Positions 20,301 to 31,400 of a stretch of 64,000 nucleotides of DNA are shown one piece after another. The notes under the pieces were generated by a model. It was given only the letters and a program-made list of their open reading frames with translations. It was not told the DNA's origin and ran no database searches. Within the stretch, counting starts at the first letter, position 1. Every line of letters begins with the position of its first letter. The stretch is from Hericium rajendrae (lineage: Eukaryota; Basidiomycota; Agaricomycetes; Russulales; Hericiaceae). Both the position numbers and the translations under genes were made by a program. The stretch covers positions 806,001 to 870,000 of the forward strand of contig CM065880.1 in the NCBI GenBank assembly GCA_033439255.1, in the 5' to 3' direction.

Positions 20301-22296
20301 CCATGGCCGCGGCTGATTTCTTCGATCACAGTATTGACTGTATATTCAACGAGCTATTCGGTTGGGATGGTGCTGCGAAATGTTCAAAAGAACGCGGAGG
20401 AATTTTAGGTCATATGAAAGTGTACTATGGAACCGCCGAGTATAACGAAAGGGGTTGCCTTCATGGCCATTTTCTAATATGGTTAGAAGGTGGTTTAAAT
20501 CCGTCTGACCTGCACACTAAGATGAGAGTCAATAATGATTTTCAGGCTAGATTCTTCAGATTCTTCGAGGATGTCTCGAGACATGATCTGCCTCATGTGA
20601 ATATCCCGTCCTACGACGCGAACATATATGAGCCCAGAAAAGAAATGCCCCCGGATGTTCCTAATATAAACAAGGCCCGGAGTGCGAGCATCTGGAGATT
20701 ATGAAAGACTGGGAAAACATACTTAAGACTGAGATATACATGTGCGGAGAAAAACTTCAGCGTCACGTCTGTATGAACGTTTGTCATAAGTATGGTAATG
20801 AGGGTAGATGTAGATTTCTGTTTCCTCACGAGATAGTCGACGCCTCATATTTTGACGAAGAGAGTAATTCTGTGTTCCTTCTTTGCAGAGATGGAGACGT
20901 CAACTGGTATAATCCATATATATTGATTTTCTGCAGGCACAATCATGATATTCGATGCATCTTGTCGGGTAAGTCGGCCAAAGCTGCTATGTTTTACATT
21001 ACTGACTATATCACAAAGATGGATCTCAAGACTAACCAGATGTTGTCTCTCTTCTGCGAGGCCGTGATGAAGGTAGATTTTGATGATGCGGACAGTCCGT
21101 TGGCGAATGTTAAGAAAATGTTGCACAAGTGTTTAAGTCACTACGGGAGCCAGCACAAGATTCATGCTCAGCAAGCTGTTCGTTACTTACGGGGTCGAGG
21201 GGATTCCATTATATCGCATCCAACGATACCTATTATAAGTGGTGCGATCGTCAAATATGTCGAGTCGTTATTGGAACTTACGAATGTAGACGCGCATCCA
21301 GAAAATATGGACTGCGATTGTGAGGCGACGGATGATAAGAACTGTGATGCTGAAAATAGTGAACGCGACAATGATGAGATAGAGTACGTTCGACTTAAGA
21401 TGTCTAACGTGAATGGAGGAGGGGTCACTTATGTCAATCAAGTAACGGACTACCTGTATAGGGATTGTCGTCTCGATGATCTGTGTTTTTTTTGATTTTG
21501 TTTGTAGATACACTACGAGAAGGATAGAAGTGAGGGAAGGATACGTGTCTCGTGTTGAGACTTACGAGTTCAAAATAGGACACCCGAGCAGCCTGACTCA
21601 TGAGATCATCGAGAGGTATGAAGGTTCGTCTGTCAGACGGCATAGATTACCCGTTGTTCCCAGAGTTGTCGGAGCGAGCATCCCTCGTCGGTGTGACTCA
21701 TACAAGTATGCCCTATTTGTGCTTGGGCATTTCAAGCCATTTTCTATGTCTGAACTGCTTATCAGCGACAGAGAAGATATTGTAGAAACTCAGAGGACTT
21801 ACAGCTTTACGCCTTTATCCCTAGAAATTATGGATAACTGGGAGGCTGTGCATGAATGCGAAGATGCTAGGGAGGCAGAGAATCTTAAGAGGAATAGAGA
21901 AAGAGCGGACGGAATCGACAATCTAAGAGAGGTTTTCGAACTGACAAATGAAGCGGATGCTCACCACGTAGACATTGGTAAGACTATGATGAAGGATTTC
22001 AAAGCGATGCAGGTTGTAAGGAGGCTGATGGATGCGAACTACATGGACAGCGTGCATCCGGCAGCAAAACCTGACGAGATCACAGGAATTCGGTCGAATG
22101 ATCCTATTGACGCTGGGATTATCAATTTCAACGTAAAACGTCCCGTAGAAAGATGGATCAGGGAAGCTACAGCGCAAGACAAGCAAATTGAACTTGACAG
22201 ACGAAGGGCTAATGACCCTATTACTCAATCCATGGGTGATGGAGCTGAAGGCGTGAAAATAACTAGAAGGAAGAGGAAACGGGAGGAGACGAATGC
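17333..22296 (+). pseudogene. Helitron Rep region (HUH nuclease half), frameshifted
   Basis: The first about 460 residues are unassigned, with CAVC and CDDC cysteine pairs around 445-530. A DUF6570-like block follows (ANNIYRGKLPDDLNDITWVEEM). The Helitron-like N domain comes next: YFDVIDREFRYHYSF, LMGTLQIFFTVNPNPHHSPVF, then GCLHGHFLIWLEG, the His-x-His metal motif of HUH nucleases. The two-tyrosine signature YITDYITK lies near 20995-21020. The frame is lost at about 20670-20700 (one base missing), at 21484-21493 where a run of eight T needs to be seven (giving LCFFDFVCRY), and at about 22283-22297 (one base missing). Rep nicks and joins single DNA strands during rolling-circle transposition. 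The motifs are intact even though the frame is not. Confidence 0.83.
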
Positions 22297-25266
22297 ATGG
22301 ACGATATCAGTGATTCTACCGACGATGAATCACCAAAAAGGAAAAAGACTTATCGCATTGAATTGCCTGCAAAACAAACAGTTGCTCCATTCTTGAACGA
22401 GGGGGTTATAAAGACTGATAGGGATAGATATTCCATTGTTGAGAGCATAAAAGTCAGATTTTCGCTAAATGAGAAGCAACGATTCGCGTTTGGGATAGTG
22501 GCGGAGGCTTTTTTCGATTGTCTTGATAAGCGAAATAGTAAAGACAACGGAAAGAGCCATATATCCTCATCGGCCGAGCCATTGAGATTGCTTATGACAG
22601 GACCGGGTGGTACCGGTAAGACGCATGTGGTGAAGGCGCTGAAAGAACTTATGGATGAGTACGATTGTGGATATAGACTTAGATTGACAGCCCCTACAGG
22701 TTCAGCGGCCTCGTTGATTGGTGGCTCTACTTGTCATAAGTCCCTTTGCTTGAGGATAAGAAATTCTAGCGAGGAAGTAAAAGGTAAACCAAGAAGCATG
22801 GCTGACGAGAAGTACCCCAACGTAACAGTACAGGGTAGACTCACTCTCCGAACGTCGTGGAAGGATGTTGATATATTGCTGATGGACGAGATGTCCTTGA
22901 TAAGTGCACAGCTCTTGAACGACATCGACGGGGCCCTCCGATATGCAAAAGAACATCCTGGAGAGTGGTTTGGAGGTATGGTAATGTTGTTCTCAGGAGA
23001 TTTCTTCCAGTATCCGCCTATCGTGGGGAATCCACTGTATTCTGTAATAAGAGGCACGACGACGGACAACGACTGGGAATTAAGGCATAGACTTGGAAGG
23101 TTGGCATGGAAGACTGTGAACGAGGTAGTAGACTTCGTCGAGCAGCAGAGGATGAGAGATGATCCTGGTTATGCTGAAGCCGTGTACAGGCTGAGGATGA
23201 GGGAGACTACCGATGAGGATATCCATATGTTCAACGAGAGGGTTATTATGTCCGCGGAGAATCCAGATGGAGTTGATATGGGTTCTGATGGAAACGAGGA
23301 ATTGGTCCTGATTGTTGGGACGAATCACGTTAGAGAGCTTGTAAATATATGCAAAGGAATGTACATGAGCAAAAGACATGCTTCGGGGAAGCTATTGTTG
23401 AGTACTGCGATAGACAGCGTGAACGGTAAGGTTGTTGACGAGGAAGGAGAAATATCTAAGCGTGATTTACTCTCTACAGACTTGTCGAGATTTTCTTCTG
23501 ATGGAGCGCTCCTTGGTTATTTGCCGCTGTTCGTCGGTATGCCCGTTATTCTTAGGAGTAAGAATCCCGCTGTGGAATTAGGTATTGCTAATGGAAGCCA
23601 GGGGTTCGTCAGAGAAATAGACGCCTCGAACATCAAGGGATTCACTCACGCAACCCTGGTTGTTGTAGAATTTCCTGACAGCAGCGTTCGTATATCTGAC
23701 CTGGAACCCGGGTGTTACCCTTTAAAACCATGTACTTGGTCTTTTAGTACTACCATAAAGAGAGAAACAGAGTCAGGAATGTCGTATGAGAAAGTTAGGG
23801 TAAGTAGGAAACAGATACCTGTACAGCCTGGATACGCCATAACTGGTCAGTCTGCTCAGGGCAAGACTCTTCCTAAGGTACTGGTCGATTTCAAGGAAAG
23901 TCAGCATCATCTAGGCTTCGCCGTATACGTGGCAGCTTCGAGGGCTAGGAGAAGGACAGACTTATACTTGATGCGGCCTATCACGATGAGCGATCTAGAT
24001 ATGGATCTCCCGCCTGATCTTCGGAAGGAGCACAAGAGGATGCTAAAGATGGAGAACAATACTCTCGTGAGGTATAAATATCGGATTGGAGAAATTGTAT
24101 CGGTTCCCGATCCCGAAGATGGAGCGAAAAGAATGAAGTCTAGAGTGAATCTCTTGGACACGGGCTCAACGAACCCGAAAGGGTTGAACCCCATTCGCTG
24201 CGATGATATCAATGAAAGATCGGAACGCCTGGATCCAGCATATGGGCGACTGGTATATAAAGCACCTCCGGGTACAAATGTTAATGATACATCCAATATA
24301 AAAGGTAAAGGATCAACTGTACCTCCGTATAATGGTGTAGATCTTAGATCTAAGAAGGCCGACGACAGAGACAAAATTCCTGAGGATATTAATCCGATCC
24401 CGTATGTTCGAGGATCTTATCCAGGATGTAAATGGTCTAGAGAGAATTGGTCGTGTGCTTACGATGCAGTATTTATGTCGATGTGGTCCATGTACAAAGA
24501 GAAAACGGACCAGTGGAGAGATGAATGGAAAACTTGGAGCGGAGGCGCCGTTATGATTGGAATGCTGTTTGACATGATGCTATTGCCAAATAGGACGCTT
24601 GATGTCGGTGATATGAACACGTACCGCGATGCCTATAGAGACCATATGCATTCGTTGAATGCGACTATGTATCCTCGATTCGGAGTGGAGATGACATCTG
24701 CTGGAGATTTGTTGAGTCACTTATGGAATCGATCTATAAGTGATGGTGGACTCACTGTTATAGACGATTCCGACCCGCGGCCGACTAGGCGGAAGGAGCA
24801 CTTTCCTCAGCTGATAAGAAATAGCTCCGAAGGCGTGACTACGGTGCATACCATCCAATGTTATATATCAAGCTTTATGGGGGGTAGAGATATGTATGAC
24901 GTACATGGGTCTGACTGTCACGGTGTTGCAGCTAGTGTGAAAAAACTTCAGGAAGAGCCCTTATGGTTGACATTTGAAATAAACACCCCTGGATCTGGTG
25001 AGCTGTCGCCGTCTGATACCATTAGAGTCCGATCCATTCGTTCCGTCTTGACATACAGTCTATGCTCTGTGGTGTATTTCGGTAATTATCACTATAGCTC
25101 GTTGATGATAGAGGGACAGAAAAGGTATCATTACGACGGTCAAGTGAGAGGAGGTGTGTGTTTGGAGGAAGACACTCGGCCTGCGGATGCGGGTCCTGGA
25201 ATCCAACGCGATATATATCAAGGTAAGATAGCCAACCTTTGCGTCTATGTAAAGGTTAGTTCCTGA
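22297..25266 (+). CDS. Helitron PIF1-type helicase with C-terminal cysteine-protease-like domain
   Basis: A 989-codon ORF. PIF1 motifs: GPGGTGKTHVVKAL (Walker A, residues about 103-116), LLMDEMSLIS (Walker B), MLFSGDFFQYPPI, and late ITGQSAQGKTLPKVLVDF and YVAASRARRRTDLYLM (motifs V/VI). This is the DNA-unwinding half of the Helitron protein. After a linker of about 130 residues comes a further domain (about residues 705-985) with NWSCAYDAVFMSMW, a small-residue-flanked Cys, then VVYFGNYHYSSLM and KRYHYDGQ. The Cys...His...Asp order fits a papain-fold or deubiquitinase-like peptidase. Helicase identity is certain; the peptidase reading is inference. The listed ATG follows the third frame shift and is unlikely to be the native start: the protein probably continued from Rep. 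Confidence 0.88.
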   Translation: MDDISDSTDDESPKRKKTYRIELPAKQTVAPFLNEGVIKTDRDRYSIVESIKVRFSLNEKQRFAFGIVAEAFFDCLDKRNSKDNGKSHISSSAEPLRLLMTGPGGTGKTHVVKALKELMDEYDCGYRLRLTAPTGSAASLIGGSTCHKSLCLRIRNSSEEVKGKPRSMADEKYPNVTVQGRLTLRTSWKDVDILLMDEMSLISAQLLNDIDGALRYAKEHPGEWFGGMVMLFSGDFFQYPPIVGNPLYSVIRGTTTDNDWELRHRLGRLAWKTVNEVVDFVEQQRMRDDPGYAEAVYRLRMRETTDEDIHMFNERVIMSAENPDGVDMGSDGNEELVLIVGTNHVRELVNICKGMYMSKRHASGKLLLSTAIDSVNGKVVDEEGEISKRDLLSTDLSRFSSDGALLGYLPLFVGMPVILRSKNPAVELGIANGSQGFVREIDASNIKGFTHATLVVVEFPDSSVRISDLEPGCYPLKPCTWSFSTTIKRETESGMSYEKVRVSRKQIPVQPGYAITGQSAQGKTLPKVLVDFKESQHHLGFAVYVAASRARRRTDLYLMRPITMSDLDMDLPPDLRKEHKRMLKMENNTLVRYKYRIGEIVSVPDPEDGAKRMKSRVNLLDTGSTNPKGLNPIRCDDINERSERLDPAYGRLVYKAPPGTNVNDTSNIKGKGSTVPPYNGVDLRSKKADDRDKIPEDINPIPYVRGSYPGCKWSRENWSCAYDAVFMSMWSMYKEKTDQWRDEWKTWSGGAVMIGMLFDMMLLPNRTLDVGDMNTYRDAYRDHMHSLNATMYPRFGVEMTSAGDLLSHLWNRSISDGGLTVIDDSDPRPTRRKEHFPQLIRNSSEGVTTVHTIQCYISSFMGGRDMYDVHGSDCHGVAASVKKLQEEPLWLTFEINTPGSGELSPSDTIRVRSIRSVLTYSLCSVVYFGNYHYSSLMIEGQKRYHYDGQVRGGVCLEEDTRPADAGPGIQRDIYQGKIANLCVYVKVSS

Positions 25267-26287
25267 TGATCAAGGTGCAGCACAGTAGGTTAGGTACCGT
25301 TGATTATTGCGGAAATCAGTGAAGAGCGAGCCACGAAAGGCGAATGATAGGAGGGGAGCACGGTGAAAGGTAGACGACTGAATTAGATCTTGGACATGAT
25401 TAATGTCAGATACATAGTGGCATATGTTACGGTCGTGAACGGACGGACATTGGACACACAAACTCGTTGGGTGTTTCTCGACGGTGTATTGTTGCTTGCA
25501 AAGGCTCTCTCATGACACGACTGCGACCATTTTGTACTCCGCAGTAGACTTCAAGTGCCGTGTTTCGTCGGCTGACCCCTTGCTTGCTGAAGGACGGCAT
25601 GCTTGGTCCACCCAAATGAGGTTCGGAGGAAAGGTATTGGAATAAACATGGCAGATCAGATGAATTCTTGTAAGGTTTCTACGCTGTAACGTATCACAGC
25701 CATGAGATGCATGTGGACTGCAGGCCAGCACTATGATTGAACAGCTGAATGATTTAAGTCGGAGGTTGTACCAAATAATGTCCGACATAGTGCCGAGCAC
25801 TGCGGACGACTGGTGAGCAAGCCGGCAAGGCCTTGATTGTAAGCCCTTGCAAGCGAGGATATCCCGCTCCTCCGCTTAGACTTCGTCCGCAAATTCGTCG
25901 ACTCTCGACGGTGGTAAGCAACGCATAGATATCTAAACTCCGAAGCCGTCCGTGCCACTTCAGGTTTTTCGTCGAGTGGTAGGTAAATGCGGAGCTTCCG
26001 AAAGAGCTTCAAATATTAGTAGACATACACAGTAGATCTTATAAAATCGAATAGAGTTCAGTGCTGATTCTAATGTTGATATGCGCAGCTTTAATGCTCT
26101 CGATACGTCTGCTTTTCGTGTTTTGTCATACCTTCCAGGAGCCGTATGCTAAAACCACAATGACAAATTCGCTCTTCCCGATTTTATACAACTGATGGTC
26201 ATCCAATCTTTTATTTTGGAGGACAAGGTGATTTTATCCATGTAGATCCTGCCTCAAGACCGGGAGCGCTCCGCATCACTCGGCATC
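25267..26287. other. Right flank of the Helitron, no gene
   Basis: About 1 kb downstream of the helicase stop. The Helitron 3' end (short hairpin followed by CTRR) should lie here but I could not identify it with confidence. Short minus-strand ORFs are not supported. Confidence 0.4.
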
Positions 26288-26698
26288 GTGAAAACGGGTG
26301 TTATGAAATATGCCACAGACGCGTCTGCAGACGCCGGAGAGCTCAAACGCATCGTGTCTCTACATCGTATACCACAACTTCCGCTTGACCTCCGCTACTT
26401 ATCGCCCGAAGTACTCCACTTGTCCAAGTTCGAGGCGCAGTTTTTACGGCTTCGCGTGCTGTCGCTGAAGCTCCTGGTCACTGTGCCGCCAGGTCTCTAC
26501 AATGGGACGAAGGACCACCTTCTAATAGGTCTGATCACAATCTTCGAGGGTCTAGATGCAGTAGAAATAAGTGCGCTATATGATACAAGGATTCTCGACA
26601 TTTTGGGACCAGTTAATATATCTACAAGTCAGGATATCTCGGAGAGGGGGTGGGGGGGTGGGGGGGGGGTTTCTTCAGATAGTGAGGAGGAGGGCTAA
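26288..26698 (+). CDS. Hypothetical ORF, 136 aa
   Basis: An uninterrupted plus-strand ORF with plausible protein character through about residue 115 (YLSPEVLHLSKFEAQFLRLRVLSLKLLV, hydrophobic and charged residues alternating). It then runs into a G-tract encoding GWGGGGG and an SDSEEEG tail. No upstream or downstream partner exon is convincing. It may be a leftover exon of a longer gene. No family recognised. Confidence 0.3.
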   Translation: MKTGVMKYATDASADAGELKRIVSLHRIPQLPLDLRYLSPEVLHLSKFEAQFLRLRVLSLKLLVTVPPGLYNGTKDHLLIGLITIFEGLDAVEISALYDTRILDILGPVNISTSQDISERGWGGGGGVSSDSEEEG

Positions 26699-27827
26699 GT
26701 TAACGACTTCCTCCCTCCAATAAATCTTCGATTCATATGTCTAAGCTTCGCATACAGAATCATATAATATATAATACGAGGCTCCTTGCACCTGAACCAT
26801 CACCACGGTTCAGTTTCCCATGCACCACCATGTGCGCGAGGACAGGTACGATGACCGATCTCATAGCAACTGTGTACACCAGTTTGCTAGGGAGAGGCCA
26901 TACGACCTGAGAAGTCGACTGTCCCGTCGCTGTACGCACCAACGAATACTGACTCGATGACCTGCGGAGGGAAAAAGTCAGACAATACCTGCCTCAGAGA
27001 ACCCGGTACCCTGAACCCATGACACTTAACCTGCACTGCGTATGCCCGTCTGCCCTGGAAGCATGAGCTCACTGCGCACCCAAAGCTATGTCGAAGCATT
27101 AGCATGAGAGCCCATATCCCTAACCACCCAATACTTCCCATGCATGACGACGGCCACGTCTTATAACCTTCACCGCCCACCTGCAAAATGAATGACGATG
27201 TATTAAAAAGCCCATACACATACTGACACCAGGATCAAAATGAATGACGATAACTTGCGCAATAATTGCGACTTCAGAGCATAAATGAATGGTATAAGGA
27301 CAATGGAGAACCAGACCCCAATGTCCGCGACGACGGCCTTGACAATGCCAACACGGAGAAATGTCGCAACGAGGGACCGGGCCGGTGCACGATCCGAAAT
27401 CTGTACCTGACAATCTATAATCAGGATGACGCACTCGATCCGCCGATAAGATAAGGACTCACCTCCCAACTGCGAAGCCTAAACCAACATTCTGCCCTCC
27501 CGCACCGACAACGATGGCGTGAATGCATCCTAATCAACGAACAGTGTGAGCTCAGGCCCGATAATGGCCATGACCCTACTTACCTACGACCTTAAAGCCC
27601 TCCGCCGCGCACCCATGAACACATCATCCTTAGCCCCCATCCTTTGTGCTGACCTGCACCCACCCCCTGGCCACCCTAATTATGTGAGATATCCACCTCA
27701 TGAGCTTGAGTGAGAGACATTGCACTTACATGGTGGAAAATTGTGAATGGTGAGCGCAGGGTTGACGGCGTGCTGGTCACTGCTGGCGCAACTGCCCTCT
27801 CCAAAATCCGTGGCTGCAGAGTGTACC
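26699..27827. other. Gene-poor stretch
   Basis: No supported coding region. Several ORFs of 60-110 codons on the minus strand overlap each other in different frames and show no motif. GATGACG-type short repeats occur (27186, 27241). Confidence 0.35.
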
Positions 27828-28004
27828 CTGTCACTGCCCAGATCAAAGGGCACCAGATGGCTGTATCATTTCGATCGTAGGCTCATGGGGGTTGAGCTGT
27901 GACCAAGAACAGGCTCACGATGGGTCAAAATGAGGCTCACTCATCCCTTATGTTTTCGGGGGTTTGCAGGCCCTGTCACTGCCCAGATCAAAGGGCACCA
28001 GATG
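27828..28004 (+). repeat. Pair of 33-34 bp direct repeats
   Basis: CCCTGTCACTGCCCAGATCA and the following AAGGGCACCAGATG occur at 27828-27860 and again at 27971-28004, 143 bp apart, identical over the length. The second copy lies inside the ORF at 27941-28444. They could be the ends of a small excised element or a simple segmental duplication. Confidence 0.65.
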
Positions 28005-28444
28005 AACAAATCGACCGCTGCAGGCCCCGTGAAAGGGTGAGTACGGTCCCTGTGACCTGTGACATGAACGATTGACATACCCTCTGCCCGAAACTTGACA
28101 TACCCCCCGACCTGAAAGATCTCAGAGCATATGACAGAGCTTTGGCACCTTGGTTTGCCTGTCCATCCCACCGTCAACCCGATGCTCATGCGCTCTGTGG
28201 TAGGGGCGATGACAACTAGATCCCTGGTCTGTGTCCCAATGATAACAACCCACTGGATGACGGTGAAATTCCCGAGGACAATGTCTGGAAGGCGACCTTC
28301 GGCATTGGCCTCTGATCCAGGACCTGACTTCGATAGGCGGCTATAATGAACCTCTGACATCAGCGGAGGGACTGGTATATCGGTATTTGGAAGAGGAAGA
28401 TTCAGAACCACTGCAGATGATGCAGTTACTCTTGACGACGGCAT
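27941..28444 (-). CDS. Hypothetical ORF, 167 aa
   Basis: A minus-strand ORF with reasonable amino-acid composition in its first 110 residues (NLPLPNTDIPVPPLMSEVHY, FTVIQWVVIIGTQTRDLVVI). The C-terminal part reads through the 34-bp direct repeat, so its end may be an artefact. No domain recognised. Low-confidence gene; it may be a degraded transposon cargo ORF. Confidence 0.25.
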   Translation of the reverse strand: MPSSRVTASSAVVLNLPLPNTDIPVPPLMSEVHYSRLSKSGPGSEANAEGRLPDIVLGNFTVIQWVVIIGTQTRDLVVIAPTTERMSIGLTVGWTGKPRCQSSVICSEIFQVGGYVKFRAEGMSIVHVTGHRDRTHPFTGPAAVDLFIWCPLIWAVTGPANPRKHKG

Positions 28445-28449
28445 ACCAG

Positions 28450-31400
28450 TGAATGAAAAGAGGGAGAAAATAGATGATATTTAGCGCCCACATGTATCCA
28501 CTGCTTATATTGAGATCGCCTAAACCTTCGCCTAAAAATCATACTCCGCCCATAAGTCCGATATTAAGGAAGACTACAAATACTAAGTGCCAACTTCTGC
28601 GGCCCTCGCTCCCCAAGCCTCTCTAAGCCTGTGCCTTGTCGAGAACAATATTCAGCCATCATGACCCCTGCCACTACTACCCTGCTATTGGACGACACCC
28701 CGTCCACCACCCCCTCCCCCCGGACACTAATGGACCCCGATGAACCAATATAACTTAGATGCTAATACCCAACTCTCTCCCGCTAGCCGATGCACAATGC
28801 TGCCCTTCCTCTATCCGCCCCCACCCCAGTCCGTCATATGGGCCCACAATAAAAATGATCGTGCCTCTTAGACGACCGCCTTCTCTGACTTACATCTCCA
28901 AGTAGATGAGTTAAGTCATGATGCGCGCAATCGCTCCCAACAATGACCGCATTCGACCCATCGTATACCCTATCCCGACCTCCCGACAACTTAACGACCC
29001 ACCAAGAGTTCGAAAAAAAAGGCACCCTCTCAATGCATCAATCCCGAAGAACCGCAATCTATGAAGTATCTTAACACGAACGAGAGACCATCTTTTACCG
29101 TTGCGCCCTCGGTATCCTGTGCGTTTCCATCGCCACCTAGTCATCTCCCCGATACACCCCCGCTGATCTGTGCGTTCATTTCTGACTGCCTGCTTTGCCA
29201 CCGATTCGCGACTACTCCCATGGCTCTTATTAAACTACCAGATAACACGAGCGCTGTGGCCGCACAACCGGCTGCCGATACCCCCCTCCCCTACTCAACC
29301 CCCGTGCAAACGTGCTCGAGCGAGCAAGAGTACCCTAGCGAAGTCAAACACTATGACGCCACGGGTACGTCACTTTCCGCCACGCACCCGCCATCCAGAT
29401 GTACTGAGAACTGAATGGGCCCCTAGATGACCCTTGACCTCACCGGTCCCGTGAGCCAGAGCAGGTGCGCCTCATCCTCCGCACCCACGGTGCCTGCCAC
29501 TAGCATACCCCAGCCACTTCCTATGTCCCAAAATGCCGCAGCTCGCTCTCTTGCTCCCGTACAAGGCCTCACGCTGACTCCTGTCCCTGCTGTCATGCCC
29601 GGTGTCGACCACATGATCGTCGACTCACCCACCTCTGCCACCGTCGTCCCAGCCTCATCCACTGCGATCCGAACATGTCTCCGACTGTTGTGGAGGAGCA
29701 GCCTCCCGCCCATGACCCGCAGTTGACTTCCCGTCCGCGCCCGACGTGTCCGCCGAGCCCGCTCGCACGGGGTGTACCGATCCATACCGTTCCCCCCGGC
29801 CGTTACTTTCTCCACAATGGCCAGATCGTCTCCAAAGTCGTTCTGCCGTACGCTACAATAGCCGTAATGCCCCTGGCATCTCTACTACGGTGCCTCAGAC
29901 AACCCGATTTTTACAGTCGCCTCAGCCTGATAATCATGATTACGTCATCTAGTTGCTCAGTTCGCGCGCTGGCTAGCACTGGCTGCTGCCTTGCTCGCTA
30001 TTGGGCCATTTCGCGCATTGGACGCGTCAGGGTGTAATCTGCGGAATATGTGAGGATCTTCCTACGCTGAGCTGCCCATAGTGAGTCTTTGTGTGAATTT
30101 ATATGTGTATAACTTACTGAACTTTTGGGGGTAATGTCCTCCGTGCGGACTATGGGGACGAATTTTATATCAAATCGTTTGGCACCCTTGGCATGGTATA
30201 TTCTCGGCAAGCTTTTAATATATGGATCTGAGGTTCTGAAAATACCCATAGACGCAGATGCGTGCGGAGGCAGTACGGATGGCAGGAGGCGAATGGTGAA
30301 TAGGGAGGGGTGAGTTGTGCGCAGATACTGTGTGGAGAATCCGAGGCATGGAGCAGGCAAAATCGCGAGGTAACGGGTCGTCGTGTCCGAGAACAGGGTC
30401 AGACGTGGCCATGGGTGCCGGTGCGGGATTGCATAGTCGCCAGGGTACGTGGATTATCATGGATTTGGATGAATCTTTTCGGCGTTCTGGGTGTTGTTGA
30501 TGCCATTTATGCGTCGCTGATCTTCTTCCTACCCCCTATGCATATGCGTTGCGGTGAGGAGGTTTGGAGAGAGGAGTCGGCATTTTATCTGCGTCGAGTC
30601 GATATGTGGCGCGTAGGAGCGCATGGCATACTATTCGACATGTGCAGTCTTTACCTGCACTCCACATTCTATTCGTGTCGCGTAGTCTATGGGTGTGTTT
30701 CTCTCATTTTTTCTTTCAAACTATTGGTACTCAATGCCTTGGTTCGTTTTCCTAGATTGCTCAGTGCCCCACCCAGATCTGAGATTCAGGTTCGAGTCTA
30801 CATGTTTTATCATGCTGATCATTCCAGAGACAGGTTCAACTCTCCTCGATTTCTCTAAGAGTGTTTATCCTCGTTCCACATCAACAAAGGACTGTCTTCG
30901 ATATTATATGACTCAATATACTCAGGTACTCATTGGTTATTCTGGTTCAGACGTTGTTTCCACGAAGATAACGGGTGCGACCTGGTATTAATATTATCGA
31001 CACCTTCGCTCATCCAGGAAGCCTCGGTCTCGATCCGAACCGCCCGTCTGTCGGGCAGGGTCAGTCTTCGCCAAAACTATGCGGAATCTGATGCGCATTT
31101 ACTCGAAAAAGGCAGCTAGTCGCAGATGGTCAGCATGTCTCGAAACCTGCTCTCATACCATGCCGAGTATTAGTGTTCTGCCAGGCTGGGCTCAAAAGCT
31201 CAGGCCGGCCCAAGCCCGTCCCAGATTAGCCCGGTCCGGCATGGCCCGGCCCACAACAGCGTGAAGCCTGGATTCGGGCTCGGGCTTCACTCCCTTGAAG
31301 CCTGAGCCCGGCCTAAAGCCCGGGCTTTATCGCTTTAGCATCCGCAGATTCTCATTACGACCCGGGGCGAATTCTGGACGGCGGAGTTAGTGTGGGATGG

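Larger units (their letters stand above)
17333..25266 (+). mobile_element. Helitron (rolling-circle DNA transposon), coding core
   Basis: A nearly continuous coding stretch of 7.9 kb encodes a Rep-like N-terminal half and a PIF1-type helicase, the hallmark of autonomous Helitrons. It is in four overlapping ORFs (17333-20704, 20701-21495, 21476-22396, 22297-25266) that would be a single protein but for three one-base frame changes. Codon use is A+T-richer than in the core genes to the left, consistent with foreign or mobile origin. The termini (TC start, hairpin plus CTRR end) were not located. The lack of introns and the few breaks indicate a young copy. Confidence 0.88.

Noticed and set aside
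26640-26672. G-rich tract as a telomere-like or quadruplex element
   Set aside because: It lacks a telomeric unit and is a simple G/T run; quadruplex formation is possible but not specific enough to claim as a feature.
29998-30858. ORFs with hydrophobic stretches
   Set aside because: No start context, splice partners or family motif; surrounded by decayed sequence.
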